NCBI GenBank assembly: GCA_945902805.1
Contig: CAMDMZ010000013.1
Span: 1 to 64,000 of the forward strand
Origin: Propionivibrio dicarboxylicus
GTDB lineage: Bacteria > Pseudomonadota > Gammaproteobacteria > Burkholderiales > Rhodocyclaceae
Direction of reading: 5' to 3'
DNA: 64,000 nucleotides
Shown: piece after piece, positions 45,687 to 58,599 of the stretch
Layout of the letters: every line of letters begins with the position of its first letter
How positions within the stretch are numbered: the stretch's first letter is position 1
Translations under genes and position numbers: made by a program
The notes under the pieces: model-generated
What the model was told of the DNA's origin: nothing
What the model saw: the letters and a program-made list of their open reading frames with translations, nothing else
The model's database searches: none

Positions 45687-46573
45687 TGAATCCACCGAAG
45701 AAAAAAGGTCTCGGCCGCGGACTTGATGCGTTGTTAGCCGCTAACAATACGCCAGAAGCACAGCGTCAGGACACATTGCCGGTCACCGTATTGCAACCCG
45801 GAAAGTATCAACCACGGACACGCATGGATCCTGGTTCATTGGAAGAATTGGCTGATTCGATCAAAGCCCAAGGCCTGATTCAGCCGATCTCAGTACGCCC
45901 AATTGCAAGGCTGGACGGTATTGATCGTTACGAAATCATCGCCGGCGAAAGACGCTGGCGGGCCGCGCAGATCGCTGGACTGAACGAAGTGCCCGTATTG
46001 ATTCGGGATATTCCGGACGATGCGGCACTGGCGATGTCGCTGATCGAAAACATCCAGCGCGAAGACCTCAATCCTTTAGAAGAGGCGGCAGGTATCCAGC
46101 GTTTGATCGATGAGTTTCAGATGACGCACCAGCAAGCTGCTGATGCGTTGGGTCGTTCGCGCTCGGCCGCCACCAACTTGTTGCGCTTGTTGCAACTAGC
46201 GAAACCGGTGCAGGACATGTTGATGGCGGGTGACATTGAAATGGGACATGCGCGCGCGGTGTTGCCGCTATCCATGCTTGAGCAAGGTCGTGTAGCGGCA
46301 TTAGTCGCCGACAAAGGCTACTCCGTTCGTGAAACTGAACGCCTGGTCGCGCGCGAACTTAATCCCATCGCGACACGTCAGCGCGATGGCACTCCGGGCG
46401 CAAATCGTGATCTGGTGCGACTAGAGGAAGAGCTTTCCGATAGCATCGGCGCCACTGTCAAGATTTCGGCTAACCGGAAAGGCGCCGGAGCGCTCAATGT
46501 TCGCTTTTCAAGCCTCGATCAGTTGGAAGGAATCATCGCTCGGATCGCGCGTCCGGTGAGCGGTGAGGCGTAA
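45686..46573 (+). CDS. parB: Chromosome partitioning protein ParB (Spo0J)
   Basis: The 295-residue protein starts at ATG 45686 with KKKGLGRGLDALLA, the arginine-containing segment that stimulates ParA. The CTP-binding ParB/Srx domain shows GKYQPRTRMDPGSLEELADSIKAQGLIQPI and IAGERRWRAAQIAGL. A helix-turn-helix (MTHQQAADALGRSRSAATNLLRLLQL) recognises parS, and a C-terminal dimer domain follows. The GERRWRA box that binds CTP is intact. Confidence 0.97.
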   Translation: MNPPKKKGLGRGLDALLAANNTPEAQRQDTLPVTVLQPGKYQPRTRMDPGSLEELADSIKAQGLIQPISVRPIARLDGIDRYEIIAGERRWRAAQIAGLNEVPVLIRDIPDDAALAMSLIENIQREDLNPLEEAAGIQRLIDEFQMTHQQAADALGRSRSAATNLLRLLQLAKPVQDMLMAGDIEMGHARAVLPLSMLEQGRVAALVADKGYSVRETERLVARELNPIATRQRDGTPGANRDLVRLEEELSDSIGATVKISANRKGAGALNVRFSSLDQLEGIIARIARPVSGEA

Positions 46574-46610
46574 TTGATGAAGGTCAAGTTGCTGCGACGC
46601 ACCATAAATA

Positions 46611-46639
46611 TTGACATCGATTCAGCAACGCCTTATATT
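46611..46639 (+). promoter_or_regulatory. Strong sigma-70 promoter of the atp operon
   Basis: TTGACA (46611-46616) and TATATT (46634-46639) are separated by 17 bases, about 25 bases upstream of atpI. This near-consensus promoter fits the high expression needed for ATP synthase. Confidence 0.85.
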
Positions 46640-46664
46640 TGCCGGGTTTTAGGCGGCATGCAGT

Positions 46665-47006
46665 GTGTTTATGTATAAGACGCTGCTTCTGCAAATAGCT
46701 GCTACATTGGTGGCGGCGGGGTTGGCAGGTCTCTGGATTGGGACACGTGGTGCGGCTTCCGTTGTTTTGGGCGCTACGGCGTATCTCCTTCCTAACGTGC
46801 TGTTTGTGGTTCGATTAAGTTCCGCAGCTTCTCGCGGACAGGCCAGCGCGGCGACATTTTTTGTCGGCGAGTTGATCAAAATCGTGGCCACAATCGTAAT
46901 TTTGGTGGCTGCGCAACATTGGTACGACGTGCATTGGTTAGCTCTGCTCGTCGGGTTGTTCGTGGCTTTAAAAGCGAATTTGTTTGCGTTCTTGTTGAAG
47001 ACCTGA
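46665..47006 (+). CDS. atpI: ATP synthase subunit I
   Basis: The 113-residue membrane protein has four hydrophobic segments (LLLQIAATLVAAGLAGLWIG; SVVLGATAYLLPNVLFVVRL; ELIKIVATIVILVAAQ; LALLVGLFVALKANLFAFLLKT), the normal pattern of AtpI, which aids c-ring assembly. GTG 46665 or ATG 46671 could be the start. It is the first gene of the atp operon. Confidence 0.88.
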   Translation: MFMYKTLLLQIAATLVAAGLAGLWIGTRGAASVVLGATAYLLPNVLFVVRLSSAASRGQASAATFFVGELIKIVATIVILVAAQHWYDVHWLALLVGLFVALKANLFAFLLKT

Positions 47007-47008
47007 CT

Positions 47009-47833
47009 ATGTCATCTGGTACCGAACACGCTCCAGCCGCTGGCGATTACATCGTCCATCACCTCACTCATCTGACTAGCACTGGCCATAAACAGGCTTC
47101 AGTGATCGATTGGTCGGTTTTTAATGTCGACACCCTGTTTTGGTCCGTCAGCATGGGTCTGCTCGCCGTCTTTCTTTTGATGAAGGCAGCCAAGAGCGCG
47201 ACGTCCGGCGTTCCGGGTCGCTTCCAAGCAGCCGTCGAGATCTTGGTCGAGATGGTCGAATCGCAATCCAAGAACATTGTTCACGGCGACCGCAGCTTCA
47301 TTGCTCCTGTCGCGCTGACCGTATTCATGTGGGTTCTATTCATGAATGCGATGGACTTCTTGCCCGTTGATTCGCTGCCGCGCATCGGTGAGATGTTTGG
47401 CATTCACTACCAACGCGTGGTTCCGACAGCCGACCTCAATGGCACCTTGGGTATGTCGCTCGGTGTGCTGCTGCTGTGCATTTACTACAACATCAAGATC
47501 AAGGGTTTCGGTGGCTGGGTGCACGAGCTATTTACGGCGCCTTTCGGCAACCACCCGCTGCTCTACCCGATTAACTTCGCCATGCAGATGATCGAGTTTA
47601 CAGCCAAGACTGTGTCTCACGGCATGCGACTATTTGGCAACATGTATGCTGGCGAACTGGTCTTCATGCTGATCGCTTTGATGGGCAGCACCGCCACGGT
47701 TGCCGGCTTCTTTGGTCATGTTGTCGCCGGATCGATCTGGGCTGTCTTTCATATCCTGATCGTCGTCCTGCAGGCATTCATCTTCATGATGCTGACGCTG
47801 GTCTATATCGGTCAGGCTCACGAAGCGCACTAA
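47009..47833 (+). CDS. atpB: ATP synthase Fo subunit a
   Basis: The 274-residue protein starts at ATG 47009, two bases after the atpI stop. The conserved helix with the essential arginine is seen in EFTAKTVSHGMRLFGNMYAGELVFMLI, and the final helix in LIVVLQAFIFMMLTLVYIGQAHEAH. Subunit a forms the two proton half channels. Confidence 0.96.
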   Translation: MSSGTEHAPAAGDYIVHHLTHLTSTGHKQASVIDWSVFNVDTLFWSVSMGLLAVFLLMKAAKSATSGVPGRFQAAVEILVEMVESQSKNIVHGDRSFIAPVALTVFMWVLFMNAMDFLPVDSLPRIGEMFGIHYQRVVPTADLNGTLGMSLGVLLLCIYYNIKIKGFGGWVHELFTAPFGNHPLLYPINFAMQMIEFTAKTVSHGMRLFGNMYAGELVFMLIALMGSTATVAGFFGHVVAGSIWAVFHILIVVLQAFIFMMLTLVYIGQAHEAH

Positions 47834-48166
<333 letters not shown>

Positions 48167-48197
48167 TCGACTCCTCCGCCCATAAAGGAGCGATAAC

Positions 48198-48668
48198 GTG
48201 AATCTGAACGCAACGCTGTTTGCACAGCTCGTTGTGTTCTTCATTCTGGCTGGTTTCACGATGAAATTCGTGTGGCCGCCCATCATGAAGGCACTGGACG
48301 AGCGCGCGCAAAAGATCGCTGACGGGCTCGCGGCTGCGGACAAGGCCAAGACTGATCTGGCCCATGCGGAAAAGAAGGCCACCGAAGAGCTGCGTAAAGC
48401 ACGCGAATCGGCTGCCGAATTCCGTTCCGGAGCCGAAAAGCAAGCTGCCCAACTGGTCGAAGAGGCGCGTAACGACGCCACTCGTATCATTGCTGCTGCC
48501 CGTGAAGCCGCCGAAACCGAAGCTGCATCCGCCTCTCAACGGGCCAAAGAAGCCCTGCGTGAGCATGTGGCACAACTCGCTGTCGCTGGCGCCGAAAAGA
48601 TACTCCGCAAGGAGATCAACGTCGCCGCCCACGCCGAGTTGCTGACTCAGCTCAAGTCGGAGCTCTGA
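48198..48668 (+). CDS. atpF: ATP synthase Fo subunit b
   Basis: The 156-residue protein starts at GTG 48198 behind AAGGAG. One membrane helix ([25 protein letters not shown]) is followed by a long charged coiled coil ([20 protein letters not shown] and onward). It is the peripheral stalk that links Fo to F1. Confidence 0.96.
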   Translation: MNLNATLFAQLVVFFILAGFTMKFVWPPIMKALDERAQKIADGLAAADKAKTDLAHAEKKATEELRKARESAAEFRSGAEKQAAQLVEEARNDATRIIAAAREAAETEAASASQRAKEALREHVAQLAVAGAEKILRKEINVAAHAELLTQLKSEL

Positions 48669-48674
48669 TCCATC

Positions 48675-49223
48675 ATGGCCGAAAACGTCACCCTGGCACG
48701 CCCCTACGCCGAGGCTGCCTTTCAGCTCGCCAAAGGCAACAACGCCCTTTCGTCGTGGTCCACTGCACTGAATCGACTGGCGACCGTTACTGCAAATCCG
48801 GAAATGGAAGCTTGCATCAGCAATCCATTGCTTGCTCCCGAGCAGTTGTCTCGGCTTTGCCTTGATGTCGCTGGTGGTACCGGGGATGTGGCCTTGTCGG
48901 TCGAGCAACAGGATTTTGTCCGCGTGTTGGTGGACAACGAGCGTCTTTTCGTCCTTCCCGAGATCGCAGGTTTATTTGAAGATCTGAAAGCAGGTCACGA
49001 GGGAACGAAGCATGCCGAGATCAGTTCGGCTTTCGCCATTGATGACACTGCCTTGAAGTCCCTGATCGCTGACCTCGAACGCCGTTTCGCCTGCAAGGTT
49101 GTCGCCACAGTCACGCTCGATCCCGAGCTTATCGGCGGCGTGCGAATTGCGGTAGGTGACGAAGTGATCGATGCGTCCGTCCGCGGCAAACTGGCTGCCA
49201 TGGCCACCGCGCTAAAGAACTAG
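48675..49223 (+). CDS. atpH: ATP synthase F1 subunit delta
   Basis: The 182-residue protein begins with the family start [23 protein letters not shown] and ends with the conserved [28 protein letters not shown]. It joins the b stalk to the alpha3beta3 head. It begins six bases after atpF. Confidence 0.96.
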   Translation: MAENVTLARPYAEAAFQLAKGNNALSSWSTALNRLATVTANPEMEACISNPLLAPEQLSRLCLDVAGGTGDVALSVEQQDFVRVLVDNERLFVLPEIAGLFEDLKAGHEGTKHAEISSAFAIDDTALKSLIADLERRFACKVVATVTLDPELIGGVRIAVGDEVIDASVRGKLAAMATALKN

Positions 49224-49233
49224 GAGTTATTCC

Positions 49234-50769
49234 ATGAATCTCAATCCGTCTGAAATCAGCGACCTGATCAAGAGCCGGATCCAGAATATGCAGTTGACCG
49301 CCACCGCCCGTAATGAGGGTACTGTGGTTTCGGTCACCGACGGCATTTGCCGCGTGCATGGTCTGGCCGACGTGATGCAGGGCGAAATGCTGGAATTCCC
49401 CGGCAACACCTTCGGCCTCGCGCTGAACCTCGAGCGCGACTCAGTCGGTGCCGTGGTCATGGGTGACTACGAACATATCACTGAAGGTGATACGGTTAAA
49501 TGTACCGGCCGCATTCTGGAAGTGCCGATTGGACCGGAATTGCTCGGTCGCGTCGTCAATGCGTTGGGTGAGCCGATCGACGGCAAAGGTCCGATTAACG
49601 CCAAGCTGTCTGACAAACTTGAAAAAGTTGCACCGGGCGTGATCTGGCGCAAGTCGGTGTCGCAGCCAGTGCAATCCGGCCTCAAGGCAATCGACTCGAT
49701 GGTTCCCGTGGGACGTGGTCAGCGTGAATTGATCATCGGCGACCGTCAGACCGGAAAGACAGCTGTCGCGGTTGATACCATCATCAACCAAAAAGGTCAG
49801 AACATGTTCTGTATCTACGTCGCCATCGGTCAAAAAGCTTCGACCGTAGCCAACGTAGTACGAAAGCTACATGAGCATGGCGCCTTGGAATACACGATCG
49901 TCGTCGCCGCTACGGCATCCGACTCTGCCGCGATGCAGTTTTTGGCACCTTACGCCGGCTGCACCATGGGCGAATATTTCCGCGATCGCGGCATGGATGC
50001 GTTGATCGTTTATGACGATCTGACCAAACAAGCCTGGGCCTATCGCCAGATTTCTCTTTTGCTCCGTCGTCCGCCAGGTCGCGAAGCCTACCCGGGTGAC
50101 GTGTTCTACATTCACTCCCGCTTGCTCGAGCGTGCCGCTCGCGTATCTGAGGAGTGGGTCGAGCGATTCACCAAGGGCGAGGTAAAGGGCAAGACTGGAT
50201 CATTGACCGCGCTGCCGATCATCGAAACTCAAGCCGGCGACGTGTCCGCATTTGTGCCGACGAACGTGATTTCAATTACCGACGGCCAGATCTTCCTTGA
50301 AACTGATCTGTTTAATGCCGGTATTCGTCCCGCAATGAACGCCGGTGTTTCGGTGTCCCGCGTCGGCGGCTCGGCACAGACCAAAGTCATCAAGAAGCTT
50401 GGTGGCGGTGTGCGTCTCGCCTTGGCCCAGTACCGCGAACTCGCTGCCTTTGCCCAATTTGCTTCCGATCTCGACGAAACCACACGTAAGCAATTGGAGC
50501 GTGGTCGCCGTGTCACGGAACTGATGAAACAGTTGCAGTACGCTCCACTATCGGTAGGTGAAATGGCTATTTCGCTGTTTGCGTCCGATGGTTACATGGA
50601 TGACGTGGAAGTTCCCCGCATTCTCGCCTTTGAAAGCAGCTTGCATCAGTTCATGAAAACCAAGCACGCTGATTTGGTAACCAAGATCGAGACGACCAAG
50701 GATCTGGACAAAGACGCTGAGGGCCAGCTCAAGGCCGCCATCGCCGAGTTCAAGAAATCCTGGGCCTGA
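49234..50769 (+). CDS. atpA: ATP synthase F1 subunit alpha
   Basis: The 511-residue subunit has [18 protein letters not shown] (P loop), the [25 protein letters not shown] segment and the RVGGSAQ motif with the arginine finger region. The length and motifs are standard. It forms the non-catalytic nucleotide sites with beta. Confidence 0.98.
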   Translation: MNLNPSEISDLIKSRIQNMQLTATARNEGTVVSVTDGICRVHGLADVMQGEMLEFPGNTFGLALNLERDSVGAVVMGDYEHITEGDTVKCTGRILEVPIGPELLGRVVNALGEPIDGKGPINAKLSDKLEKVAPGVIWRKSVSQPVQSGLKAIDSMVPVGRGQRELIIGDRQTGKTAVAVDTIINQKGQNMFCIYVAIGQKASTVANVVRKLHEHGALEYTIVVAATASDSAAMQFLAPYAGCTMGEYFRDRGMDALIVYDDLTKQAWAYRQISLLLRRPPGREAYPGDVFYIHSRLLERAARVSEEWVERFTKGEVKGKTGSLTALPIIETQAGDVSAFVPTNVISITDGQIFLETDLFNAGIRPAMNAGVSVSRVGGSAQTKVIKKLGGGVRLALAQYRELAAFAQFASDLDETTRKQLERGRRVTELMKQLQYAPLSVGEMAISLFASDGYMDDVEVPRILAFESSLHQFMKTKHADLVTKIETTKDLDKDAEGQLKAAIAEFKKSWA

Positions 50770-50798
50770 TCGCGTACTGCTAACAACGAGGGGCGATC

Positions 50799-53112
<2,314 letters not shown>

Positions 53113-53153
53113 GCAAGGTAACGACCGCGCTCAACGCTGAAAGGTAATTCATC

Positions 53154-53576
53154 ATGGCAATGACCATACACGTCGACGTCGTTAGTGCCGAAGAGGCCAT
53201 TTTCTCCGGCCTCGCCGAGTTCGTCGTCCTGCCCGGCGAAGCAGGAGAGTTGGGCATCATGCCCGGCCACATGCCGTTGATGACCCGCATCAAACCCGGG
53301 ACGGTGCGTATCCTGCTACCTGGCGCAAAAGAAGAACTCATCTTCGTCGCTGGCGGGCTGCTGGAAGTGCAGCCTGGTTTGGTAACGGTTCTGGCTGATA
53401 CCGCGATTCGTGGTAATGATCTTGATCATGCCAAAGCGATGGAAGCGAAGAAGCGCGCCGAAGAGGCCATGGGAACGCGTTCGTCAAAAATCGACTATGC
53501 GCGTGCCCAGGCTGAATTGGCTGAAGCTGTGGCGCAGTTGGCTGCTATCGATCGTTTGCGTAAACGCGGTCACTGA
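53154..53576 (+). CDS. atpC: ATP synthase F1 subunit epsilon
   Basis: The 140-residue protein has the N-terminal beta sandwich ([43 protein letters not shown]) and the C-terminal helical hairpin ([37 protein letters not shown]) that inhibits ATP hydrolysis. It is the last gene of the atp operon and is followed by a terminator. Confidence 0.97.
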   Translation: MAMTIHVDVVSAEEAIFSGLAEFVVLPGEAGELGIMPGHMPLMTRIKPGTVRILLPGAKEELIFVAGGLLEVQPGLVTVLADTAIRGNDLDHAKAMEAKKRAEEAMGTRSSKIDYARAQAELAEAVAQLAAIDRLRKRGH

Positions 53577-53590
53577 GATCTCCCAGTTCC

Positions 53591-53616
53591 AAAAAGGCAG
53601 CTTCGGCTGCCTTTTT
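53591..53616 (+). terminator. Rho-independent terminator of the atp operon
   Basis: AAAAAGGCAGC, tetraloop TTCG, GCTGCCTTTTTT is a textbook hairpin with a T tract, 15 bases after the atpC stop. Confidence 0.95.
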
Positions 53617-53650
53617 TGTGCCCAACGCATATCGATAGGGGTTGCTCCTC

Positions 53651-53706
53651 TTGAACTGGACCGGCCCATCAGTTAGACTGGACAGTCCATTCTAGTGAGC
53701 TGTCCA
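53651..53706 (+). promoter_or_regulatory. Promoter and palindromic operator of the tetR-efflux operon
   Basis: TTGAAC (53651-53656) and TAGACT (53674-53679) are 17 bases apart. The palindrome TGGACAGTCCA (53679-53689) begins at the last base of the -10, and a second half site (CTGTCC, 53700-53705) abuts the tetR ATG. This position would allow the TetR protein to repress its own operon. Confidence 0.7.
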
Positions 53707-54344
53707 TGTCTACACTTCTGGAGCTTGACTCAAGTGATAGCCGTTCGCGTCTGATTGACGCGGCGACCAAAGCCTTCATCGAAGACGGCTATCGGGCCAG
53801 TGTTGAACAGATTGCGACACGCGCAGGAGTCGCCCGTCAGACCTTGTACAACCACTTCACGTCGAAGGATGACCTGTTTCGCGAGGTCATCACACACGTG
53901 ACGGCCGCATTGCTAATTACTCTTGACGACAGCATTCTGCAGCTACGTGAGCGCCTACTTCGATTTGGCATCGCTTTCCGTTCCAAGACACTGAGTGCGG
54001 AGGGCTTGGGCTTCTATCGCGCTCTGCTAGCCGAAGCCGCGCGGCAGCCGAAAATTACCACTGACTTTTACAACACTGGCCCAGCCAAGACCGCTGCGCG
54101 ACTGCGCGAAGTAATAGCCGCCGCGATGGCGCAAGGCGAAATGCGTAACGATGATCCGGAATTCGCGACCACCATGCTACTTTCGATGCTGGTTGGTGCA
54201 GAACGCAGCCATTGCCTCCTGACCGGTGAAGTGCAACCAAAACAAGATCCGGCGAAGGTCGCACTGATTATTGACTGTTACTTGCGCGCTTTCGCACCTG
54301 CTAATCCTCATCCACTCCCCGTTACCGACCGGAGAACACAATGA
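53706..54344 (+). CDS. TetR-family repressor of the efflux operon
   Basis: This 212-residue protein has an N-terminal TetR helix-turn-helix (EDGYRASVEQIATRAGVARQTLYNHFTSKDDLFREVI, residues about 25-60) and a C-terminal ligand/dimer domain of the TetR_C type (YRALLAEAARQP, then MAQGEMRNDDPEFATTMLLSMLVG). It is the first gene of the operon and overlaps the membrane fusion protein gene by four bases (ATGA). A palindrome at its promoter suggests autorepression released by an efflux substrate. Confidence 0.9.
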   Translation: MSTLLELDSSDSRSRLIDAATKAFIEDGYRASVEQIATRAGVARQTLYNHFTSKDDLFREVITHVTAALLITLDDSILQLRERLLRFGIAFRSKTLSAEGLGFYRALLAEAARQPKITTDFYNTGPAKTAARLREVIAAAMAQGEMRNDDPEFATTMLLSMLVGAERSHCLLTGEVQPKQDPAKVALIIDCYLRAFAPANPHPLPVTDRRTQ

Positions 54345-55471
54345 CGAGGTCCATTTCTATCCTGATGCTTCTACTTATGGCTGCGTGTGGTGACGGCGAC
54401 AAAAAGGGGCCACCGGGAGCGAGTCCTACGGCTGGCGCCGCGCCCGCAGAAGTCGACGTAATGACAGTCGAACTAGCCAGCGCCACAATTACGCAGGACT
54501 TGCCCGGACGCCTCCAGGCAGTTCGTTCGGCGCAGGTCAGGGCTCGTGTCGAAGGCGTGGTCGAGAAGCGTCTGTTTGCCGAAGGGACTAATGTCGCTGC
54601 CGGCACGCCACTCTTCCGTATCGACGCCCGAACCTTCCAGGCCCAGAATGCCGCCGCTGAGGCTGACCTCGCCGCCGCAAAGGCCGCCTTCGATCGCTAC
54701 CGGCCGCTTCTCGAAATCAAGGCCGTCAGTCAGCAGGAATTCGATGCCGCACAGGCACGCGTCAAGCAAACCGAAGCTGCACTGAGCAAGGCCAAGCTGG
54801 ATCTGGAAAACGCCGTCCCGTCAGCACCGATTTCTGGGCGCATCGGTCGCGCCCTTGTTACCGAGGGCGCGTTAGTCGGCAAGGGCGACGCGACTCATCT
54901 AGTCACCATTGAGCAAATCGATCCGATGCGCGTTGAGTTTACCCAGTCTTACTCTGATCTCCTGCGACTGCAACAGGCTGTAAAGGCGGGCAAGCAAAAG
55001 AGAGCGGACACGGCAAGGGTTGAACTGGTGCTGGAAGATGGCTCCTTGTATCCCGAGAAAGGTCGCTTACAGTTCACTGATCTCGCCGTTGATCCAAGCA
55101 GTGGCGCCGTGATCCTGCGCGCCGAATTCCCCAATCCGCGCCACGATTTGTTGCCTGGCACCTTTGTTCGTATTCGCTTTCCCCAGTCCCAACTCGACAA
55201 CGCCATTCGCGTTCCACAACGGGCGGTTCAGGGCGGCGCCCTGGGCCAAATGGTGATGACGGTCGATGTCGAAGGAAAAGTCACGCCACGCCCGATTAAA
55301 ACCAGCGCTATGTCCGGCGCCGATTTCATCGTGATAGATGGCCTGAAAGCGGGTGATCAAGTGATCGTCAACGGCCTGCAAAAAGCCAAGCCGGGCGGTG
55401 TCGTCAAACCGATACCGTGGACTGCGGGCCAACCACAGATCGCCACTTCGCCAGCTGCGTCCAAGCCATGA
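54341..55471 (+). CDS. RND efflux membrane fusion lipoprotein (AcrA/MexA-like)
   Basis: The 376-residue periplasmic adaptor has a lipoprotein signal (LMLLLMAAC, lipid-carrying Cys16), then DLPGRLQAVRSAQVRARVEGVVEKRLFAEGTNVAAGTPLFRID (barrel-sandwich part), a coiled-coil hairpin (AAEADLAAAKAAFDRY; QQEFDAAQARVKQTEAAL) and SAPISGRIGRALVTEGALVGKG. It bridges the inner-membrane pump and the outer-membrane channel. It overlaps the pump gene by four bases. Confidence 0.93.
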   Translation: MTRSISILMLLLMAACGDGDKKGPPGASPTAGAAPAEVDVMTVELASATITQDLPGRLQAVRSAQVRARVEGVVEKRLFAEGTNVAAGTPLFRIDARTFQAQNAAAEADLAAAKAAFDRYRPLLEIKAVSQQEFDAAQARVKQTEAALSKAKLDLENAVPSAPISGRIGRALVTEGALVGKGDATHLVTIEQIDPMRVEFTQSYSDLLRLQQAVKAGKQKRADTARVELVLEDGSLYPEKGRLQFTDLAVDPSSGAVILRAEFPNPRHDLLPGTFVRIRFPQSQLDNAIRVPQRAVQGGALGQMVMTVDVEGKVTPRPIKTSAMSGADFIVIDGLKAGDQVIVNGLQKAKPGGVVKPIPWTAGQPQIATSPAASKP

Positions 55472-58400
55472 TCGCCAACTTCTTCATAGATCGCCCCATC
55501 TTTGCCTGGGTCATCGCCATCATCATCGTGCTTGGTGGTGGGCTCGCGCTGCGTCAATTACCGGTAGCCAGCTACCCACCGGTCGCGCCGCCGGCACTCG
55601 CGATTAGCGTGAACTATCCCGGTGCATCGGCCAAAGTGGTCGAAGAAACTGCGGTTGCGCTAATCGAGCAGGAATTGAACGGCATCGAAAATCTGCTCTA
55701 CATGGATTCGTCCTCGGAGCAGAACCTGGGCACCATTACCCTGACGTTCAATTCCGGCACCAACCTCGACCTGGCATCGGTAGAAACGCAAAACCGCATC
55801 AAACGTGCCGAACCGCGATTGCCGGAGGAGGCCAGACGTCTGGGAATTACCGTGACCAAGTCGTCGCGCAACTTCCTGATGATCGTTTCACTATTTTCGC
55901 CGGACAAGAGCCTGAACAACGTGGCCCTGGGCAGCTACGCCGCAGCCAATGTCCTGGAGAGTTTGCGCCGCACCCAAGGCGTCGGCGAGGCCATCCTGTT
56001 CGGCACCGAATATTCGATGCGCCTTTGGATCAAGCCCGAACGCCTGCAAGCCTTCGGCCTGACACCGGCTGACATCTCGAAAGCCGTGCGCGCACAGAAT
56101 GCCCAAATTGCCACTGGTGAGCTGGGGCAGATTCCATCTGTTCCCGGGCAAGAATACGCCGCAACCATCATCACTCACGGGCGATTGGCTACGCCGGAAG
56201 ACTTTGGCAACGTCATCATCAAAAGCGACCAGCGTGGCGCCACAGTCCGTGTCAAGGATGTCGCCCGCGTCGAACTGGGAGCGCAGGATTACTCGATTTC
56301 CGCCCGCGTTGACGGGCAACCGAATGCCGCGATTGCCGTGCGCATGGCGCCGGGCGCCAACGCTCTGGATACGGCTACTGCGGTTAACAAACGCATGACT
56401 GAGCTGGCCAAATACTTCCCCGCCGGCATCTCGTGGATGGTGCCCTACGACACGTCGACTTTCGTTGATATCTCCATCCGCGAAGTAGTCAAAACCCTGA
56501 TCGAAGCCATGATCCTGGTGGTGCTGGTGATGTATCTGTTCCTTGAAAACCTGCGTGCTACGTTTATTCCCACCATCGTTGTGCCTGTCTCGCTGTTCGG
56601 CGCGATGATTGGATTGTATGTGCTGGGCTATTCAATCAACGTGCTCACTTTGTTTGCCATGGTCTTGGCAATTGCCATTGTCGTGGACGACGCCATTGTC
56701 GTTATCGAAAACGTCGAACGCATCATGAACGAAGAGGGCTTAAGCCCCCGTGATGCCACACGCAAGGCGATGGGGCAAATCATCAACGCCATCATCGCCA
56801 TTACGGTGGTGCTGACGGCTGTGTTTGTTCCGTTGGTGTTCTTTGGCGGCGCAGTCGGCGCGATTTATCGCCAGTTTGCCGTGACGCTAATTCTGACCAT
56901 GGTCTTTTCGGCCTTCATGGCCTTGACGCTGACGCCCGCCCTGTGTGCGACCCTGCTCAAGCATGAACCGGGACAAGCCGATGTTTTGCCGACCACCGGC
57001 TTCTTCGGCTGGTTCAATCGAGCCTTTGCCGCGACGGTGAATCGTTACATCGGTGCTACGCGCCGCATGCTCGGTAAGCCCGGGCGCTGGCTCATCGTTT
57101 ACGCTGTGTTTCTCGGTACCACCGGCTGGCTCTTCACCAAATTGCCTGGTAGTTTTTTGCCTAGCGAAGATCAGGGCTATTTCTTGAGCATCATCCAGCT
57201 GCCCTCGGGTGCCACACAGGAACGAACCCTAGAGGTGCTTAGCACGGTCGAACAGCACTATCTGGCGCAAAAGGAAGTCGCTCACGTGATTGGCGTCGCC
57301 GGCTTTTCCTTCTTTGGACGTGGCCAGAACGCGGCGATTACCTTTGTCCGGCTAAAAAGCTGGGACGAGCGCCCGGCTACCGAAAGTGGCGCCGATTCCT
57401 TGGTGCAGAAAGCCAACATGACGTTCTTCCGCATCAAGCAGGCGATGATCTTCGCCATCAACGTCCCCCCGATTCCCGAGCTTGCGGCTGTCGGTGGATT
57501 CGACTTCCGCTTGCAGGATCGCGGTGGTTTGGGCCGTGAAAAGCTGCTCGAAGCGCGCAATATTGCACTCGGCCTGGCTGGCCAGAACAAGGCCTTGGTC
57601 GGTGTGCGCCCCGAGGGCCAAGAAGCCGGCCCGCAGGTCTTCCTGACCGTCGATCGGCCTAAGGCCCGCGCCCTGGGTATCGATCTGGGTGATCTCAACG
57701 ACACCTTGCAAGCGACGCTCGGCACCGCCTACATCAACGACTTCGTCCGTGAGGGCCGCATCCTGCGTGTGCAGATGCAGGCCGATGCCGAAACCCGGCG
57801 CACGCCGGAAGACTTGCTGCGGCTACCAATCAAGAATGCGCGTGGCGACATGATTCCGCTGGCTGAAATTGCGACCGCGACCTGGATCATCGGCAGTCCC
57901 AAGCTCGATCGTTATAACGGCTTACCATCAATGAAGATTGCCGGCAGCCCGGCGCCCGGTCGCTCAACCGGCGAAGCCTTGTTGGCGATGGAAGAAGTGG
58001 CCAGCAAACTGCCGCCCGGCATCGGCTTCGAGTGGTCCGGCAGTTCCTACGAGGAACGCCTTTCCGGTACCCAGGCGCCGTTCCTTTTCGCCGTTTCGCT
58101 GATCGTGGTGTTTTTGTGTCTCGCGGCACTGTATGAAAGCTGGTCGATTCCCGTCGCGGTGATGCTGGTGGTGCCGCTCGGTATCTTCGGCGCCGTGTTG
58201 GCCGTGACCCTGCGCGGCTTGCCGAATGACGTCTACTTCAAGGTCGGCCTGATCGCCATCATCGGTCTGTCAGCGAAGAACGCGATTCTGATTATCGAGT
58301 TTGCCCGCGAGCTGCAAGAGCAGGGCAAGGATCTGATCGAGGCCACGCTCGAAGCCTGTCGCCTGCGCTTCCGTCCGATTCTGATGACCTCGATCGCCTT

Positions 58401-58599
58401 CATGTTCGGCGTCCTGCCGCTGGCCGTTTCGACCGGTGCCGGTGCCAATAGTCGGCACGCAATCGGTACTGGCGTCATCGGCGGCATGTTCACCGCCACC
58501 GTGTTGGCGGTGTTTCTGGTGCCGGTATTCTTTGTTGTGGTGCGCAAGATCTTTCCAGGTCATGCTCGTCACCACCACGTGGAGAATCGCCATGAGTAA
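55468..58599 (+). CDS. RND efflux pump, inner-membrane transporter (AcrB/MexB-like)
   Basis: The protein is 1043 residues from ATG 55468 (MIANFFIDRPIFAWVIAIIIVLGGGLAL). It is a full-length HAE1-type RND transporter with twelve membrane helices and two large periplasmic loops. Helix 4 carries the proton-relay pair of aspartates in LAIAIVVDDAIVVIENVER. GYSINVLTLFAMV and the C-terminal GVLPLAVSTGAGANSRHAIGTGVIGGM are typical. It exports hydrophobic drugs or solvents by proton antiport. Substrates cannot be predicted. Confidence 0.96.
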   Translation: MIANFFIDRPIFAWVIAIIIVLGGGLALRQLPVASYPPVAPPALAISVNYPGASAKVVEETAVALIEQELNGIENLLYMDSSSEQNLGTITLTFNSGTNLDLASVETQNRIKRAEPRLPEEARRLGITVTKSSRNFLMIVSLFSPDKSLNNVALGSYAAANVLESLRRTQGVGEAILFGTEYSMRLWIKPERLQAFGLTPADISKAVRAQNAQIATGELGQIPSVPGQEYAATIITHGRLATPEDFGNVIIKSDQRGATVRVKDVARVELGAQDYSISARVDGQPNAAIAVRMAPGANALDTATAVNKRMTELAKYFPAGISWMVPYDTSTFVDISIREVVKTLIEAMILVVLVMYLFLENLRATFIPTIVVPVSLFGAMIGLYVLGYSINVLTLFAMVLAIAIVVDDAIVVIENVERIMNEEGLSPRDATRKAMGQIINAIIAITVVLTAVFVPLVFFGGAVGAIYRQFAVTLILTMVFSAFMALTLTPALCATLLKHEPGQADVLPTTGFFGWFNRAFAATVNRYIGATRRMLGKPGRWLIVYAVFLGTTGWLFTKLPGSFLPSEDQGYFLSIIQLPSGATQERTLEVLSTVEQHYLAQKEVAHVIGVAGFSFFGRGQNAAITFVRLKSWDERPATESGADSLVQKANMTFFRIKQAMIFAINVPPIPELAAVGGFDFRLQDRGGLGREKLLEARNIALGLAGQNKALVGVRPEGQEAGPQVFLTVDRPKARALGIDLGDLNDTLQATLGTAYINDFVREGRILRVQMQADAETRRTPEDLLRLPIKNARGDMIPLAEIATATWIIGSPKLDRYNGLPSMKIAGSPAPGRSTGEALLAMEEVASKLPPGIGFEWSGSSYEERLSGTQAPFLFAVSLIVVFLCLAALYESWSIPVAVMLVVPLGIFGAVLAVTLRGLPNDVYFKVGLIAIIGLSAKNAILIIEFARELQEQGKDLIEATLEACRLRFRPILMTSIAFMFGVLPLAVSTGAGANSRHAIGTGVIGGMFTATVLAVFLVPVFFVVVRKIFPGHARHHHVENRHE